A stretch of DNA of 64,000 nucleotides. Source: Imbricaverruca yamaguchii. Lineage: Eukaryota > Arthropoda > Thecostraca > Neoverrucidae. How positions within the stretch are numbered: position 1 is the first letter of the stretch; each line of letters starts with the position of its first letter. Of this stretch, positions 11,713 to 23,398 are shown in pieces. A model generated the notes under the pieces. It saw nothing but the letters and a program-made list of their open reading frames with translations, did no database searches and was not told the origin of the DNA. The stretch covers positions 470,001-534,000 of the forward strand of contig JAOTOL010001551.1 in NCBI GenBank assembly GCA_034440575.1, read 5' to 3'. The translations under genes and the position numbers were made by a program.

Positions 11713-12032
11713 CGCTGTCGGACGGCCGTTGGCGTTTCCGGGAGCTGTTGGGAGGCGATCCGAAGGTCCGCCCGTGCACGAGCCGGCTTCTCTCGTGCCG
11801 ATAGCCGGGGTGGTGTCGGGCAGAGGCGCAGCTACCGTCCGGCAGTGTTCCGCCGCCACGCCAGGTCGGTGGCGCTTTACGAGGACTTCGTGCCGAAGAT
11901 CGATGGAAGTGCAGCGCTGGACGATAAAATTCGGCCGCGATTGCTCCAGTCGATATTGATGGAGAATAAGCAGTGGCAGGAAGTTCCAAATGTGCTGAGC
12001 ACACGCTGCAAATGCAATTCATTCACACGGCT
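11713..12032 (+). CDS. Weak exon candidate, unknown protein
   Basis: One plus-strand frame stays open from the end of the 9-bp array to a good splice-donor consensus (GCT then GTGAGT) at 12033. The last third reads like ordinary protein (RSVALYEDFVPKIDGS, then KIRPRLLQSILMENKQW). A possible acceptor, GTCCGGCAG, precedes 11845, which would give an exon of about 188 bp. I recognise no family. The GC-rich upstream part lowers the weight of an open frame. It could equally be chance. Confidence 0.2.
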
Positions 12033-12249
12033 GTGAGTTAACTGTATTGGGCGCGGCGGGTGGGAATTGTCAGACGACCTGCAATGGCCTCTTCTCGACC
12101 ATGAATCAGTCTGATGGCGTACTTGGAACTGTTTGCTTGTTGTGTGCATTGCTACATGCTCGTGCAACGATGCGATCGTCATGTTTCGGCGATCGAGGAG
12201 TGGCGGTTGCGCCTCCCTCCGGGCTCAATCCCGACCTGCTGGTGGTGCT

Positions 12250-12425
12250 GGCTGTTGGATTTACGGCGCGTCGCCTGTATCAGTCGGCGCTATAAGTCGG
12301 CGCGCGTCGCATAGCATCGCCAACCTGACGCGAGCGGTTGCGGGCGAAGAGTAGCGACAGGTGAGGCTCGAACCCACAGCCCTTCGGTTGGAAGACGAGC
12401 ACTCCTTACTGTCAGACTATCCGGC
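12250..12425 (-). mobile_element. SINE-B copy 1, diverged
   Basis: The minus strand carries the tRNA-like head with B box GGTTCGAGCC (about 12365) and the CTGTCGCTACTCTTCGCCCG junction. A strongly diverged version of the core that ends in a run resembling GCGTCGTAAA follows. No target-site duplication is visible, which agrees with an old copy. Confidence 0.75.
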
Positions 12426-13296
12426 GCGCTTGGCCCGCTGGAGTGCGTCGGCCGCTGTATACGGCTTCAGATCTCCACCTACTGCAACAGCCGCGTTTGG
12501 ACGTCTATTTTTAGCCGAGGAGGCCCGAATGATGGTAACGCCCTCGGCTTTGCAAGGCTCCGTTTACGTTTCTGTAGATTATCCACACTGATGGCAAATG
12601 CGATATAGAATAAGGAATGAGAATAAGTCTGCGAATAAGGATAAGGTAAGAAAAGAGGCGAATGACAGTCTCAGAACGTCACATGCTGTATGATAATGCA
12701 CGCGAACGGAAGCGAGCTGGCAGTTATTGGGACAGCGCTACCGCACGATGACCTTTACCAAGGAAATGAGCCAAACACGGGCTCCAGCTTTATTCATACG
12801 CAACGTTTATGGACGCATAAATCCGCTCTGCTTACCACCTCAGAACTTTTATGGCCATCTGGATTAGAGTTACTTGATGTTATATCAGGCACAGGCACAT
12901 TATGTGTTTATGATGCACCATATTGCGGCGTGAATAAAAAATAGCGTGTACAGTTTACATGCATTGACCTAACCCACGATTGCGATTCAACAAAGTGAGG
13001 AGAAGAACAGAACAGTTGCACCCAAGAACAGCCTAAGCCACATTATTCGCATGAGGCGAATAACGTGGCACTATTGCCACACATGTTGCATGAGACGCTG
13101 TGACATGCGCCTCATGTCCACAAGTGTTCTCTTCTCTTCAGCTTCACGTCATGACACGCGCTGGTCTGGGTGGAACTCGCGCAAAAGCTATTTCGATACA
13201 CAGCAGCAACATCTCGAGTGGCACGCGGTACGGCGGTCCAGTACAGGCACATCGGACGTCACGCAGCTAGTACAATATTTATTTTAAATAATAAAT
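12426..13296. other. Unique sequence with one hairpin
   Basis: No gene is recognised. At 13039-13068 CCACATTATTCGC and GCGAATAACGTGG form 13-base arms with one mismatch around a 5-base loop. The right arm overlaps a second small stem (GTGGCA / TGCCAC). Confidence 0.5.
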
Positions 13297-13606
13297 TTAA
13301 TCCGAATTGTTGCTGGGGTGCCTTGAGGAACCAGGGTTGCATTGCTAAGCAGATCTTGTTGCGTGAACCCTGGCCCTCCACCCGATCCATGAACTCCAGT
13401 TCAACGGCAGAATTTAGACCGAAAGTTTAACGTGCCGCCAATGCACCGACACGGTCGCCCGGTAGCTCGTCCCCGGCCTCATTGTGCCAGCTGCCAACTG
13501 ACACTCCCAGCCGGGGGCTAAATGCGAGCGCGGGAAGCGACTCGTGTCGCCAGTACAGGGGAGACCAGTGCAAGCCAGCGCTCTAACCAACTGAGCTACC
13601 GGGGCC
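13297..13606 (-). mobile_element. SINE-C copy 1, tRNA-derived, about 310 bp
   Basis: Read on the minus strand it starts GCCCCGGTAGCTCAGTTGG, a clear tRNA A-box region, with a B-box-like GACACGAGTCG further in. A long body with AGCCCCCGGCTGGGAG, GCCGTTGAACTGGAGTTC, GCTTAGCAATG and CACCCCAGCAACAATTCGG follows. The same order and spacing occur in the copy at 39692-40030 on the plus strand, so the two define the family. An AT-rich ATTAAATTTATTATTTAAAA tail follows on the left. No clear target-site duplication was found. Confidence 0.88.
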
Positions 13607-14274
13607 CTCACGCCATGATATTTTCGAACTTGATCATTAATGATGCTCTCCAAGAAAAGTAGACTGCGTGTATCGTCTATTAATCATCACACCATCAATG
13701 TATATTTGTGGACTAATTAATTTTAAAGAGTCGTCCCCGGGTCGCTAGCATTGCTTGGAAACCTAGGGTTTGCTTTACTGAAGCGCACGTGCGCAAGGAT
13801 TTGCTCAAATATATGGTGAATGAAGATGACCGGAGGCGATCTGGCGTGAGAGACGGCTGACTCCTTTGCAAAAAAAATAGACAATTTTTCAAAGTTGTCA
13901 CATGGTGTTCCGCTGACTATGGAAAATACAGCCGACCAGAACCCATCTAACAGTTCCATAATTATTCTGCGCAAAACCGCATAGAGAGACAGTCGATCCC
14001 CGACACTAGCGAGTGGGGCTTCAATTCGCTGCGTATGCGAGGGTGTTTAATAGTGCAGAGGCGAGCACTGGCGAAGGAAAATACGACATAAAGAGGCTGG
14101 CAAGTGCACCAGTTTGTTGACAAGCCGACGCCCTGATACGGAGTTCTTTATCATCTTCCCCACCGCCACCAGCACTATTACCCACCCTCAACGAGCGAGA
14201 CTCGTGTGTCATACCCTTCCCCCATCACCTACTGGTCCATCGGGGCAGTACCGCGGGAGTACCCGGGGAGTGAT
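13607..14274. other. Unique sequence, no gene recognised
   Basis: Only short ORFs without motifs. No array or RNA gene is seen. Confidence 0.45.
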
Positions 14275-14288
14275 CACAAGCCAAATGT

Positions 14289-14469
14289 TGTTTGTTTATT
14301 TATTGGGTGGTTCACGACACACTTTATGCACATTCACGGCTAATGGCGCCGCCCACACAGTTTCACCGGTGGGCCGCGGGATTGGGAAATGTTCCGAGCG
14401 GCGCTAGAGTCGAACCAGGGACCTTGGGTACCCAGAGCCCAACACCTTAACCACTCGGCCATCTCCGCC
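14289..14469 (-). mobile_element. SINE-A copy 2 with 14-bp target-site duplication
   Basis: A full-length minus-strand copy: tRNA-like head at the right, TTGTTTATTTATTGG tail at the left. The flanks CACAAGCCAAATGT (14275-14288) and CACAGGCCAAATGT (14470-14483) differ at one base. The ORF through its body is not a gene. Confidence 0.92.
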
Positions 14470-14483
14470 CACAGGCCAAATGT

Positions 14484-15690
14484 GACTCTACTGCTGACGA
14501 ACTAGCAATGCACGTGCTCTGGGACAACGTTGGCAACAACACTAGTCTTCTAGTGCGTGCTTTCGATATTTTTGCTGCCAAACAGTTTTTAGAGCACATT
14601 GGATCCTTTCGTTCATTTGCCTCTTCTTTGAGCAGTGAGTAAATGATGCACACGTGAGGTCGATGCATGTGCATCAAGTGTGTCCCGAATGCTGTTATTC
14701 TACAATCTGTTGGAAAACTGCCTAGGACGTACAACTCCACCAACATGCACAAGCAGTCGTGTAGATATCTACCTCATTTGTCCAATGCTCTTTAGTTTAT
14801 GAAGCGCTTCTTACCAGAGGCGCAGCATCAAGCATACAATAAAATGTAAGCCAAATGCAACATCAAATACATTGCGATCTTTTTCGCTGCCAATCTGCAG
14901 ATAGAAGTCGACAATCATGCTGCCCTTCCCAGACTGGGCTCGCGCTTGTTACATGGTACCCGGTCAGCGTACTCTCTGGGAGAGTAACCATTGTCAAATA
15001 TGCCATGAGGGCCCCAGCAACTGCTAGAGAACACTAACAAGGTGGAAACGAAACGCTAAATACCCACATTACAACGCTCTGTGGCGATTTTATCTTTCTA
15101 AGGGCGTTCGTGGAGGATTAGATCCGCATAGCTAACATAAAATGGCTCTTTGAGATTGATCATACATCAGATATTTAACCGATCATCGACTCCGTGTAGC
15201 AGATCCCGGGAGGTAAATTGTCGGTGGGCGTGGCTTTACGACCGATGTCGGGCACGAATGCGGCGGAAGGCAGCATGCGATGCCTGTGCTTGAAGAATCA
15301 GGGTTTTATCAATTATTGCACCCATTGTGAGAAGTCCAAAGCAGAGCAACTTGTTGGATTGTGTGGTCTAAAGTTTGAGGGGTTGACAGATACCAAATAC
15401 GGCAGCTGCATAACCATAGCTAAGGCGGCCCACTCGATTAATCGAAAAAAATGCCAAATCGAATAACATTACGTTTTAAAAATCCGTTTGCTGGATTTCG
15501 ATAAGAATTACGTTTTAATGATCAGCAAATGGACAGCTTTCGAACGGTATGTGTCACGGCTTTTGAGCCTTCCGGGCTCTTCCAACTGGCCGTGGTAGCA
15601 CGCACAAGCAGATTTATGCCCATTACTTCGTGTCGACACGATCATTAGACCACGCGTCTCTTGCATCTGACCGCTCACTAAGCCAGGATC
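14484..15690. other. Unique sequence, no gene recognised
   Basis: Single-copy DNA without recognisable coding similarity. An 82-codon ORF at 15218-15466 has no motif I can name. Confidence 0.45.
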
Positions 15691-15699
15691 ACCCTCCAA

Positions 15700-15965
15700 C
15701 CAAGACGTGCTCTGAATCGCACGTGCGCTGCATCGCGCAAAAACTCGGCCGGGTCACCAAGGTCAAGTTCGGGTCGCGCCGCGCCGGCTAAGGTCAGCGC
15801 CCCCGCCAAGGTCGCGCCGCCCTCCGCTAACGGTGCGTCAAATATTTATGACTGGGCATTCGCGTGGATAGGGCCGCCGCCACTCAACCGTGACCGCGTG
15901 CCGTGACGTCACCGGACGGGGGGACGTCGGCAGCGAGTTGTAGCGGCGGCCGGCCGCAGGCCGCT
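15700..15965. promoter_or_regulatory. CpG-rich block, possible regulatory DNA
   Basis: The block is clearly richer in CG dinucleotides than its surroundings. It has an AAGGTCAAGTTCGGGTCGCG / AAGGTCAGCG-type partial repeat and a TGACGTCA palindrome at 15905. No start site or TATA box is evident, so regulatory function is only a suggestion. Confidence 0.25.
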
Positions 15966-16092
15966 GACGTCTTTACTGGGGAGATGAGCGGGACGATAGG
16001 GAGAGGTCAACAGGAAGCCGTACAGTGGGGGCAGACGGGGAGGAACAAAATGGCCGAGGAGAGGGTGCATAGATAAGTAGAGACAGAAAGAG

Positions 16093-16223
<131 letters not shown>

Positions 16224-16442
16224 TGGAGAGAGATAGACAGAGAGAGAAAGAGAGAGAGGAGACATAGATGGAAAATTGAGCGAGAGGAAGAGAGTGGGAG
16301 AAGTAAAGGGAAAGAGATGGATGAAGGAAGATATAGACGGAGAAAGAACTAGGATGATGCTGAGCATCACGAAAGGCGAAACTGGGGACAACAGAAGATA
16401 GGAAAGAGAGTGCTACAGGGAAGGGAGGAGAGAGGGGGACGC

Positions 16443-16468
16443 AGCTGACGTCACTAGCTGACGTCACT
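16443..16468. promoter_or_regulatory. Two CRE palindromes in a 13-bp tandem
   Basis: AGCTGACGTCACT occurs twice in tandem, placing TGACGTCA at 16446-16453 and 16459-16466. TGACGTCA is the consensus site of CREB/ATF bZIP factors. No promoter is recognised next to it. Confidence 0.4.
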
Positions 16469-17627
16469 GGGCTCAGCTGCAGACAGCCCACCTGGTACGG
16501 TGCGAGATGAGCTCATCATTCACCCCACACGATCAGGCTCACCGAGAGCGGAGACATCCATCGGCAGTGACGCACAAAACGGCCCACCGTGCGACTCATG
16601 ACAATGGGCGAAGCACCACCAGACACGGACTTCTCTGACCGCCATCCGATTTGTCGCAGGATTGGCGGTTCGGAAGTTAGAGCAGCATGCCCTTCCTTCA
16701 TGCCTGGGTCCGCCACTGCGTGATGCGTGGTGGAAATCATCCAGGTCAAGGAAGCGCTGCCAGAATCCGACAACACTTTGTCCTGCAGGGGCGGTGTGAC
16801 AGGGGCACTTCAACTCGGACATTCCAGAGACGCTTTCCATCAATGGCTGTGAAGAGTTGTTGCTGCACGACTATGTTCACCATTATCGTCTCTTCTCGTG
16901 TCGATTGCGTGCATATGCTTTCAGGACTTCATATGCACTAAGCAACTAATAGATTAACAGCACAAGGTCAACAACCTTCGATCGCGAGAACTTGTGGTGG
17001 CATAATGGAGAACGATTATCACATGTTAAGATTACACATACAGCAATTTGTTCTTGGCTATTTAATTTAAATCGTTGTCAAAGTTGCCGGATGTTGCGCT
17101 TAGTTGCCGTGCATTTTGAGAATGCCGATCAGTACTAGTGACTTAACACATTTCACTGCTACTATTTTGCTGCTCGAAGTCTACAATCTTTTGACAGCGT
17201 GCCTCGCAGTTTTTCTCCGCAACGTTGAAAAGCTCGGATATTTTGTCCGTCGCATTTGCTCAGGTTGGATTTTATGAGACTTCCGTGTGTTGCGATAGTC
17301 GGATTCTTCAACTAGGGTGGCAATTTCCAATTCGCGAAATGGATTTCTTCGCCTTTTTAAACGGACGCTTTAACCAGCGAAAAGCCCGCATGCCGCAGTC
17401 TATGTTTGTGACTGAATTCTTCTGGATATTGTAATTCGGAAGTTGCGTAACTCATGTAGACGAGGTAATTGTGTTAGATTTCGAATACTCAGAAGTATGT
17501 GCAGGCAAGTAGGACATTAGATATTTGGAATGCTGAGCAAACAGCCCCATCACTTGACATGGCTGACATGATGGTTTCTTTTTTTCGAACATGGGATAAC
17601 GGTTCGAGTATGTTTTGCCAGGCTATC
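16469..17627. other. Unique sequence, no gene recognised
   Basis: Single-copy DNA, AT-rich after about 16900. Short ORFs only. Confidence 0.45.
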
Positions 17628-17668
17628 GAACTGTGACGTCGTAAGAGTGAACTGTGACGTCGTAAGAG
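17628..17668. repeat. 21-bp direct duplication
   Basis: GAACTGTGACGTCGTAAGAG occurs at 17628-17647 and 17649-17668, separated by one base. Confidence 0.9.
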
Positions 17669-19471
17669 CTTCTGGCCGTTCCCAGAAGTCGTGAGCCAAT
17701 CTCACCGTTTGTTAACTGAGAAAACTGAAGGATGTTTACTCAACACAGCTGAGCTAAACTACTTGCATTGGTCGCTAGTTTTCCCAGAGTAGCTAGAGGT
17801 CATCAACTCCACTGGAAGTCACGCGATTTTGTCGCTTCCGAGTCACTTTGGGATTCATTCCAACACCAAAATTGAAGGTGGCATTCATTTGGCAACTAGC
17901 TGAGTGTAAGAACATAGTGTGTGGGACAAGATACCGGAAGCTTCCAAAACAGGATCACCACTTCTACCTCACCTGACACTTGCCGTTTAGGTCGAAATCC
18001 AATAAATCACACGACCTTAGTATCTGAAAACACTGGAAACTGCCATATTGAACATTTCAAGCCCGTAGCGGTCCTGGGTTTATATAAAGAATATTTAAGC
18101 TTGAATAGTCGCGATTTTGCGGCAAAATTGAAACCTAGCCGTCTGCCGTGTAAGGCATTTCTGCATCGTCACAGGTACAAGGGGGTTGTCGTGAACTGCC
18201 TCGTCCTTCCAAACAGAGAAAGATATTGTCATCAAGCAAACATCAGTGTCTTTCACTTGACAGTATTTCCTGATTGACATCCAGTTTTGCATGCTTGTAG
18301 TTGCTGGTTGGCCTCCTAGGGCCGCTTAAGAATCACTCACCGCAAATCAAGGACCATAATATATATCTCCGGTTTTTTCGTAGCATTGACCTGAGTCAGG
18401 TCGCGGCCATGGCTTCCCCCATTATAAGGCTATGGCAAAATGTACAAATGTTTCCTGGATACATATTTGCTCTCGGAATAAACCTCACAACGGTTGTGGC
18501 GTGTAGTTGGAAGCTATGCTCAATGGTACCTCTTACAGTTTTGCTCAGTGACCTCACCAAGGTCATCTGAGGTCATCAATCGCCAACATTGCTTCACATC
18601 GCGTATTGTCGATAGCACATTTCATGGACTGTCGAATAGTGTTTGCCGTTTGTTTCTATATGTTACAGGTCCTGAGATATATGTCAATATCTGAGAGTCC
18701 CACCCGATCCGGTCGAATTTGACCTATGATCACTCAGTGACCTGAATATTGACCTGAGCGAGAAAAAAAATGACCGAAATACTTTCGATAGAGCTTGTCA
18801 CCAGCTATCCAATGCCGTTTCCCGTATATCGCTAGCTAGCACAGTTCTAGGAATATTAGGGGGAAGCAAACATCTGTCCCCCCCGGACCGGCGAAGTTAG
18901 CGCGCACCACCGGACGTGCGAGTGTTAAGGATCACTTTCCGCAAAGGTCGTGAATCTCAGCGTCTTCTTGTTCCCTGCGCAATGGTAGTGATGGATAAGC
19001 TCTTGCGAAATCCAGTACAATATTATTCAGCATCCCTGGATACTGATGCTGTGTAATTGTTACATTTCGAATTATATGTGAAAGGTCAGATGAGGTCGAA
19101 TTGTTTACCTTGCTTTGAAATATTCCCTGTAGTTCCTGAAAATATTATTTTCTTGCACCCATGTGCAACAAGGTAAGGAAAACTAGGTTTCAGATTTAAA
19201 TCCAACTTCAGAGTGGTGTCAGCCGAAAGATACAATCTGACGTCAAGTCAGGTCAATGCCCTCGGGTGAGCTTGGAATGGCTAATGAACGATACGAAAAG
19301 GTAAACTCAGCTGGCTATCGCCCTACCACTTCTAATATTGGCCATATGCTGGTAAAAAGTAATTTATGTTCCGACAGTTGGCAACTTTGGCAAAAAACGG
19401 TCAGGTGGTTCCCCTTATGGCTTCACAGTCCAGGGGCTTAACAAAATATCTCCGATTTGCTTTATTCCATC
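17669..19471. other. Unique AT-rich DNA with many GGTCA words
   Basis: No gene is recognised. Between 18340 and 18780, TATCTCCGG and repeated TGACCT / AGGTCA words resemble the stretch at 1240-1700. A second segment near 19446 (TATCTCCGATTTGC) does too. These may be decayed copies of one non-coding repeat. Confidence 0.35.
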
Positions 19472-19557
19472 AGGTCATAAAGTCACAAAGTCATAAAGTG
19501 TTCAGGCTTAATAAGAGCCACGAGGCCAAGTGAGCTAAGCCCATAAAGGAAAGATGC
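19472..19557. repeat. Dispersed repeat copy, shared with 30338-30417
   Basis: Both copies contain AGGTCATA, AGTCATAAAGTG, CAGGCTTAATAAGAGCCAC (CAGCCTT in the other copy) and a purine-rich AAAGG..AAGAT end, in the same order. They are about 75 percent alike by eye. The family is unknown to me. Confidence 0.6.
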
Positions 19558-20658
19558 TATACGAGGAGAAAATGGCTCGGACACACCTCAATCAATACCC
19601 TATCTCTGTTACTATCTACCCCAGCTTATCCAACATCATTCACTTGATTTTCCATGACACACTCTTCCACACCCATGAACCATCAATACTTTTCAAACTT
19701 CTTACGTGCTTGCTTAAAGGGGCCTGCACGATGTACACTTACGAGCATAAATATCATCCCCATCCACCACCTAAAACTGAAAACACGATTCTGGAACCTA
19801 AAAAATGTATTCAACATATTTTTAGATGTATTCAATGAGGGGCTCCTCACATCAGCAGGCATCCTACTCCCTTGGCTAACCACTCGGTGGCTGGAAACCT
19901 GTTGGCACTTACACAGCTCGACAGAGGACGCACCGTGGGCTACGCCCAGCAGCGTCACGCTGATGTGTGGTGCTTCCTCCATAGTCGCGGAGAAATCCTT
20001 AGTGGATTATGTCACCCCCTTCCCTCTCCCTGAACAAGTGAGAACCAAGCTGGCCTGGGAAGTCACCTAGCACACCGAAGAAGATACAAGTATGATTCGC
20101 AAAATATTTTCATCTGTGGCACGCTCTATATTCACATCGCGTATACTATTATTTTACTTAGCCCTTTTCTAGCACTTTCATTCGGTCCTTGGAGAGTACA
20201 ACCCCTTGCACGGGGGAAGTTGATGAGAAACCGTATACGAGCGAGTGTTAAGTGGATTGGCTATGCTGATGGTCTCTGAGTGTGCTCGCTTCCCACCGCT
20301 ATTGCCGATCCGTAGCAGACGACCATATGCCGGGTGGTTGCAATGGAACGATAAGAAAAATTACATGGCGATACATTTTATCACACCAACAGTCACAAGC
20401 GCTCAAGCTCAAGTATCAACCTATCCAGTCAAGTACACCATGTACAGGCGACACGTCAGCGCCCAGTGCTGGGTGTCAATGACCTGCGACACGAAAATGT
20501 CGTGGGAAATATACAGCACTGTAGCTGAGCTATGGCCATCTTGTGCTATCCTACGCTTTCGCCGATGGTATTTCATATGTGTTTTGGCCGGGAGCGGTGC
20601 AGCACAGACATTGTTGTGCCACACCAGCTACATTTCCCAGTACCGGAGCAGTGTATAG
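19558..20658. other. Unique sequence, no gene recognised
   Basis: A frame of about 138 codons is open at 19654-20070 but shows no known motif. Nothing else is visible. Confidence 0.45.
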
Positions 20659-20671
20659 CACCGCGAACGGC

Positions 20672-20792
20672 GCCCCTCGGGACATTTCCAAACCCCGCGG
20701 CCCGCCGGCGAAACAGTGTGCGCGGCGCCATCAGCCGTGAGTGTCGCACAAAGTGCGTCGTGAATCACCCAATCAATAAACAAACAAACAAA
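20672..20792 (+). mobile_element. SINE-A copy 3, 5'-truncated, with perfect 13-bp target-site duplication
   Basis: The copy lacks the whole tRNA-like head and begins within the body at GCCCCTCGGGACATTTCC. It keeps the conserved GGCGAAACAGTGTG region and the CAATCAATAAACAAACAAA tail. CACCGCGAACGGC flanks it at 20659-20671 and 20793-20805 without a mismatch, so it was inserted in this truncated form and probably recently. Confidence 0.93.
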
Positions 20793-20805
20793 CACCGCGA
20801 ACGGC

Positions 20806-21189
20806 CGCGACCAACTCAGCCTCGGCCTCAAAAGACCTCGACCAGCGCACATGCTGCCACCGAAACTCACGCCCATACTCTGACCAGACCGCCGTGACAA
20901 ATGCCTACCGGGCGCATCTGTTCCCGGATCTCAGTCGCCCGGCACCTACCTCCAGTAAACACCGGGGACTCGCTACGATGCTCGATCGTGCTATCGGTCG
21001 GTTTGTAGGTGTCACAAGTCAGCGCCGTTTATGGCCCCTTAAACAGAACTGCGACACGAAAACCCAGCCGCCGGGAATCGGCTGTCACCTGGTGACATAT
21101 TTACGACGCACATAAAATGGCTGGATGTCATAATGCACTCCCGGACATCAATGCGGTGTTGAGATCGTCGCCGTCGCTGGCGTACCGTT
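20806..21189. other. Unique GC-rich sequence
   Basis: No gene or repeat is recognised. Confidence 0.45.
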
Positions 21190-21310
21190 GGTCGCCAGCC
21201 ACGAACCATTTATCACCAGTCACGAACCACTTGTCACCAGTCGCCAACCATCGGCCACCAGTCACCAACCACTAGTAACCAGCCGCAAACCACTGGTCAC
21301 CTGTTGACCA
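21190..21310. repeat. About 21-bp minisatellite, six copies
   Basis: Imperfect copies of TCACCAGTCACGAACCACTTG lie in tandem. Confidence 0.8.
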
Positions 21311-21411
21311 CGAGCCGGTGGACGCCAGCTGGACGCAAGACGTGTCGTCATGCCCAGCCGGCGGGTCGGCAGTCGATTCAGCACGTCGTGGGGACGAAAC
21401 CCGGCCCCGCC

Positions 21412-21588
21412 AGCGGGATAATGCCGTTTACCCGGCACGCGATAACTTCCACATCCGACACTGCCGCGTGCCGCCGCCGGTCGCCGGTCGCCGGTTTGAC
21501 ATCTCCCGACACCGGATCGTTAGCGGGATAACACCGTTTACCCGGCACGCGATAACTTCCACATCCGACACTGGCGCGTGCCGCCGCC
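21412..21588. repeat. Duplicated 67-bp block at 110-bp spacing
   Basis: The block beginning AGCGGGATAA and containing CCGTTTACCCGGCACGCGAT, ATCCGACACTG and CGTGCCGCCGCC occurs at 21412-21478 and 21522-21588 with only a few differences. Confidence 0.9.
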
Positions 21589-21738
21589 GTGGCCGCGGAG
21601 CACAGCTCTCGGCGTCTCCGACACCGGCCCGACCAAGGCGGCGGCCGGCCGGCGCAGACGATCGCCGCGTCTTCAGCTGAGCGGCGTCGCGGCGCTGCCG
21701 GCACGACCGGGCCGACGCCTCTCGTCAGACGGGCTGTC

Positions 21739-22440
21739 AGCCGCCGCTCTTCAGGCGCCGCTCATCAGGCGCCGCTCGTCAGGCGCCGCTCATCAGGAGC
21801 CGCTCATCAGGAGCCGCTCGTCAGGCGCCGCTCGTCAGGCGCCGCTCGTCAGGCGCCGCTCGTCAGGCGCCGCTCGTCAGGCGCCGCTCGTCAGGCGCCG
21901 CTCGTCAGGAGCCGCTCATCAGGAGCCGCTCATCAGGAGCCGCTCGTCAGGCGCCGCTCATCAGGCGCCGCTCATCAGGAGCCGCTCATCAGGAGCCGCT
22001 CATCAGGAGCCGCTCATCAGGAGCCGCTCATCAGGAGCCGCTCGTCAGGCGCCGCTCATCAGGAGCCGCTCATCAGGAGCCGCTCATCAGGAGCCGCTCA
22101 TCAGGAGCCGCTCATCAGGAGCCGCTCATCAGGAGCCGCTCGTCAGGCGCCGCTCGTCAGGCGCCGCTCATCAGGCGCCGCTCATCAGGAGCCGCTCATC
22201 AGGAGCCGCTCATCAGGAGCCGCTCATCAGGAGCCGCTCATCAGGCGCCGCTCATCAGGAGCCGCTCATCAGGAGCCGCTCATCAGGAGCCGCTCATCAG
22301 GAGCCGCTCATCAGGAGCCGCTCATCAGGAGCCGCTCATCAGGAGCCGCTCGTCAGGAGCCGCTCATCAGGAGCCGCTCATCAGGCGCCGCTCGTCAGGC
22401 GCCGCTCATCAGGAGCCGCTCATCAGGAGCCGCTCGGCAG
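21739..22440. repeat. 14-bp minisatellite, about 50 copies, two variable positions
   Basis: The unit is [A/C]GCCGCTC[A/G]TCAGG. Almost all variation is at base 1 (A or C) and base 9 (A or G). Clusters of like units alternate, for example a run of six CGCCGCTCGTCAGG units near 21820-21905. Several frames stay open (Ser-Gly-Ala-Ala-His-Gln-Glu-Pro type), which I read as artefact. Confidence 0.97.
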
Positions 22441-22744
22441 GAGCCGCCATCGTCAGCCAGTCGATAGCCGCTACCGGAGCCTCAGGAGCCGGAGATCAGA
22501 GCCGTCATCAAGACGTGCGTCAGGGCCGTCGTCAGCCAGTCGATAACGTACCGGAGCCCGCCGACAAACGTGCGTCAGCGTGCGACAAACGTCTCGGCTG
22601 TGGGGACGGACGAACAGCCCTGGTGGGACGAACACCCCTGGCGCGGCCGGCCTCGGTGGCGGGGCGTGCGGCGGCCCGCCGACCGCCCACTCGGCCGGAA
22701 ACGGCCCCTCCCGCTCCACCCCACCGGAGCGTGACGTCAGCCGA
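22441..22744. other. CpG-rich spacer between two arrays
   Basis: A very GC- and CpG-rich stretch with a partial repeat of CGTCAGCCAGTCGATA (22452 and 22531). No gene is recognised. Confidence 0.4.
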
Positions 22745-23210
22745 TCCGCTGGGGTCCACTGTGCCCACTCCATCACCACACGAGACGTTCGAACCTCGGT
22801 TGGTCCTCTGGGGTCCACCGTGTCCACTCCATCACCACACGAGACGTTCGAGCCTCGGTTGACCCTCTGGGGTCCGCCGTGCCCACTCCATCTTCAGACG
22901 AGACATTCGAGCCTCCATTGGCCTCTATCTATCGAGCCTGGGGTCCGCTGTGCCCACTCCATCACCACACGAGACGTTCGAACCTCTAATCCCTCCTGGG
23001 CGTCCGTTGCCCCCCACCACATTGTCCTTGGGGTCCGCCGTGCCCACTCCATCTTCAGACGAGACATTCGAGCCTCCATTGGCCTCTATCTATCGAGCCT
23101 GGGTGATGGAGTGGACACGGTCCGCTGTGCCCACTCCATCACCACACGAGACGTTCGAGCCTCGGTTGGTCCTCTGGGGTCCGCTGTGCCCACTGCATCT
23201 TCAGACCAGA
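22745..23210. repeat. About 59-bp minisatellite with mosaic units
   Basis: GGGGTCC followed by TGCCCACTCCATC, ACGAGAC(G/A)TTCGA and CCTC recurs at 22751, 22810, 22869, 22940, 23030 and 23176. The first two intervals are exactly 59 bp; later ones vary through inserted segments such as ATTGGCCTCTATCTATCGAG, which occurs twice. Confidence 0.88.
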
Positions 23211-23398
23211 CGATTATGCAGAAACAGGTCGGACGTCCAGCTACAGCTACAACACTTCCGATTAGGCCCGGATTATCTTTCTTGCTCACTGGTGTAGAGA
23301 TACGACTCCTATCCGTCCTCAGAATGTTCGTATCAATTCCATGACTCCGATGCGGATCTGATGACACCGTGCTAGGGGGATGTTGGCGACCAGTCTTC

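Noticed and set aside
19654..20070. A 138-codon ORF
   Set aside because: No motif recognised on either strand, and the length is within chance expectation.
21578..22546. ORFs of about 290 to 320 codons rich in Ser, Gly, Ala and Arg
   Set aside because: They follow from the stop-free 14-bp unit. The flanks are merely GC-rich.
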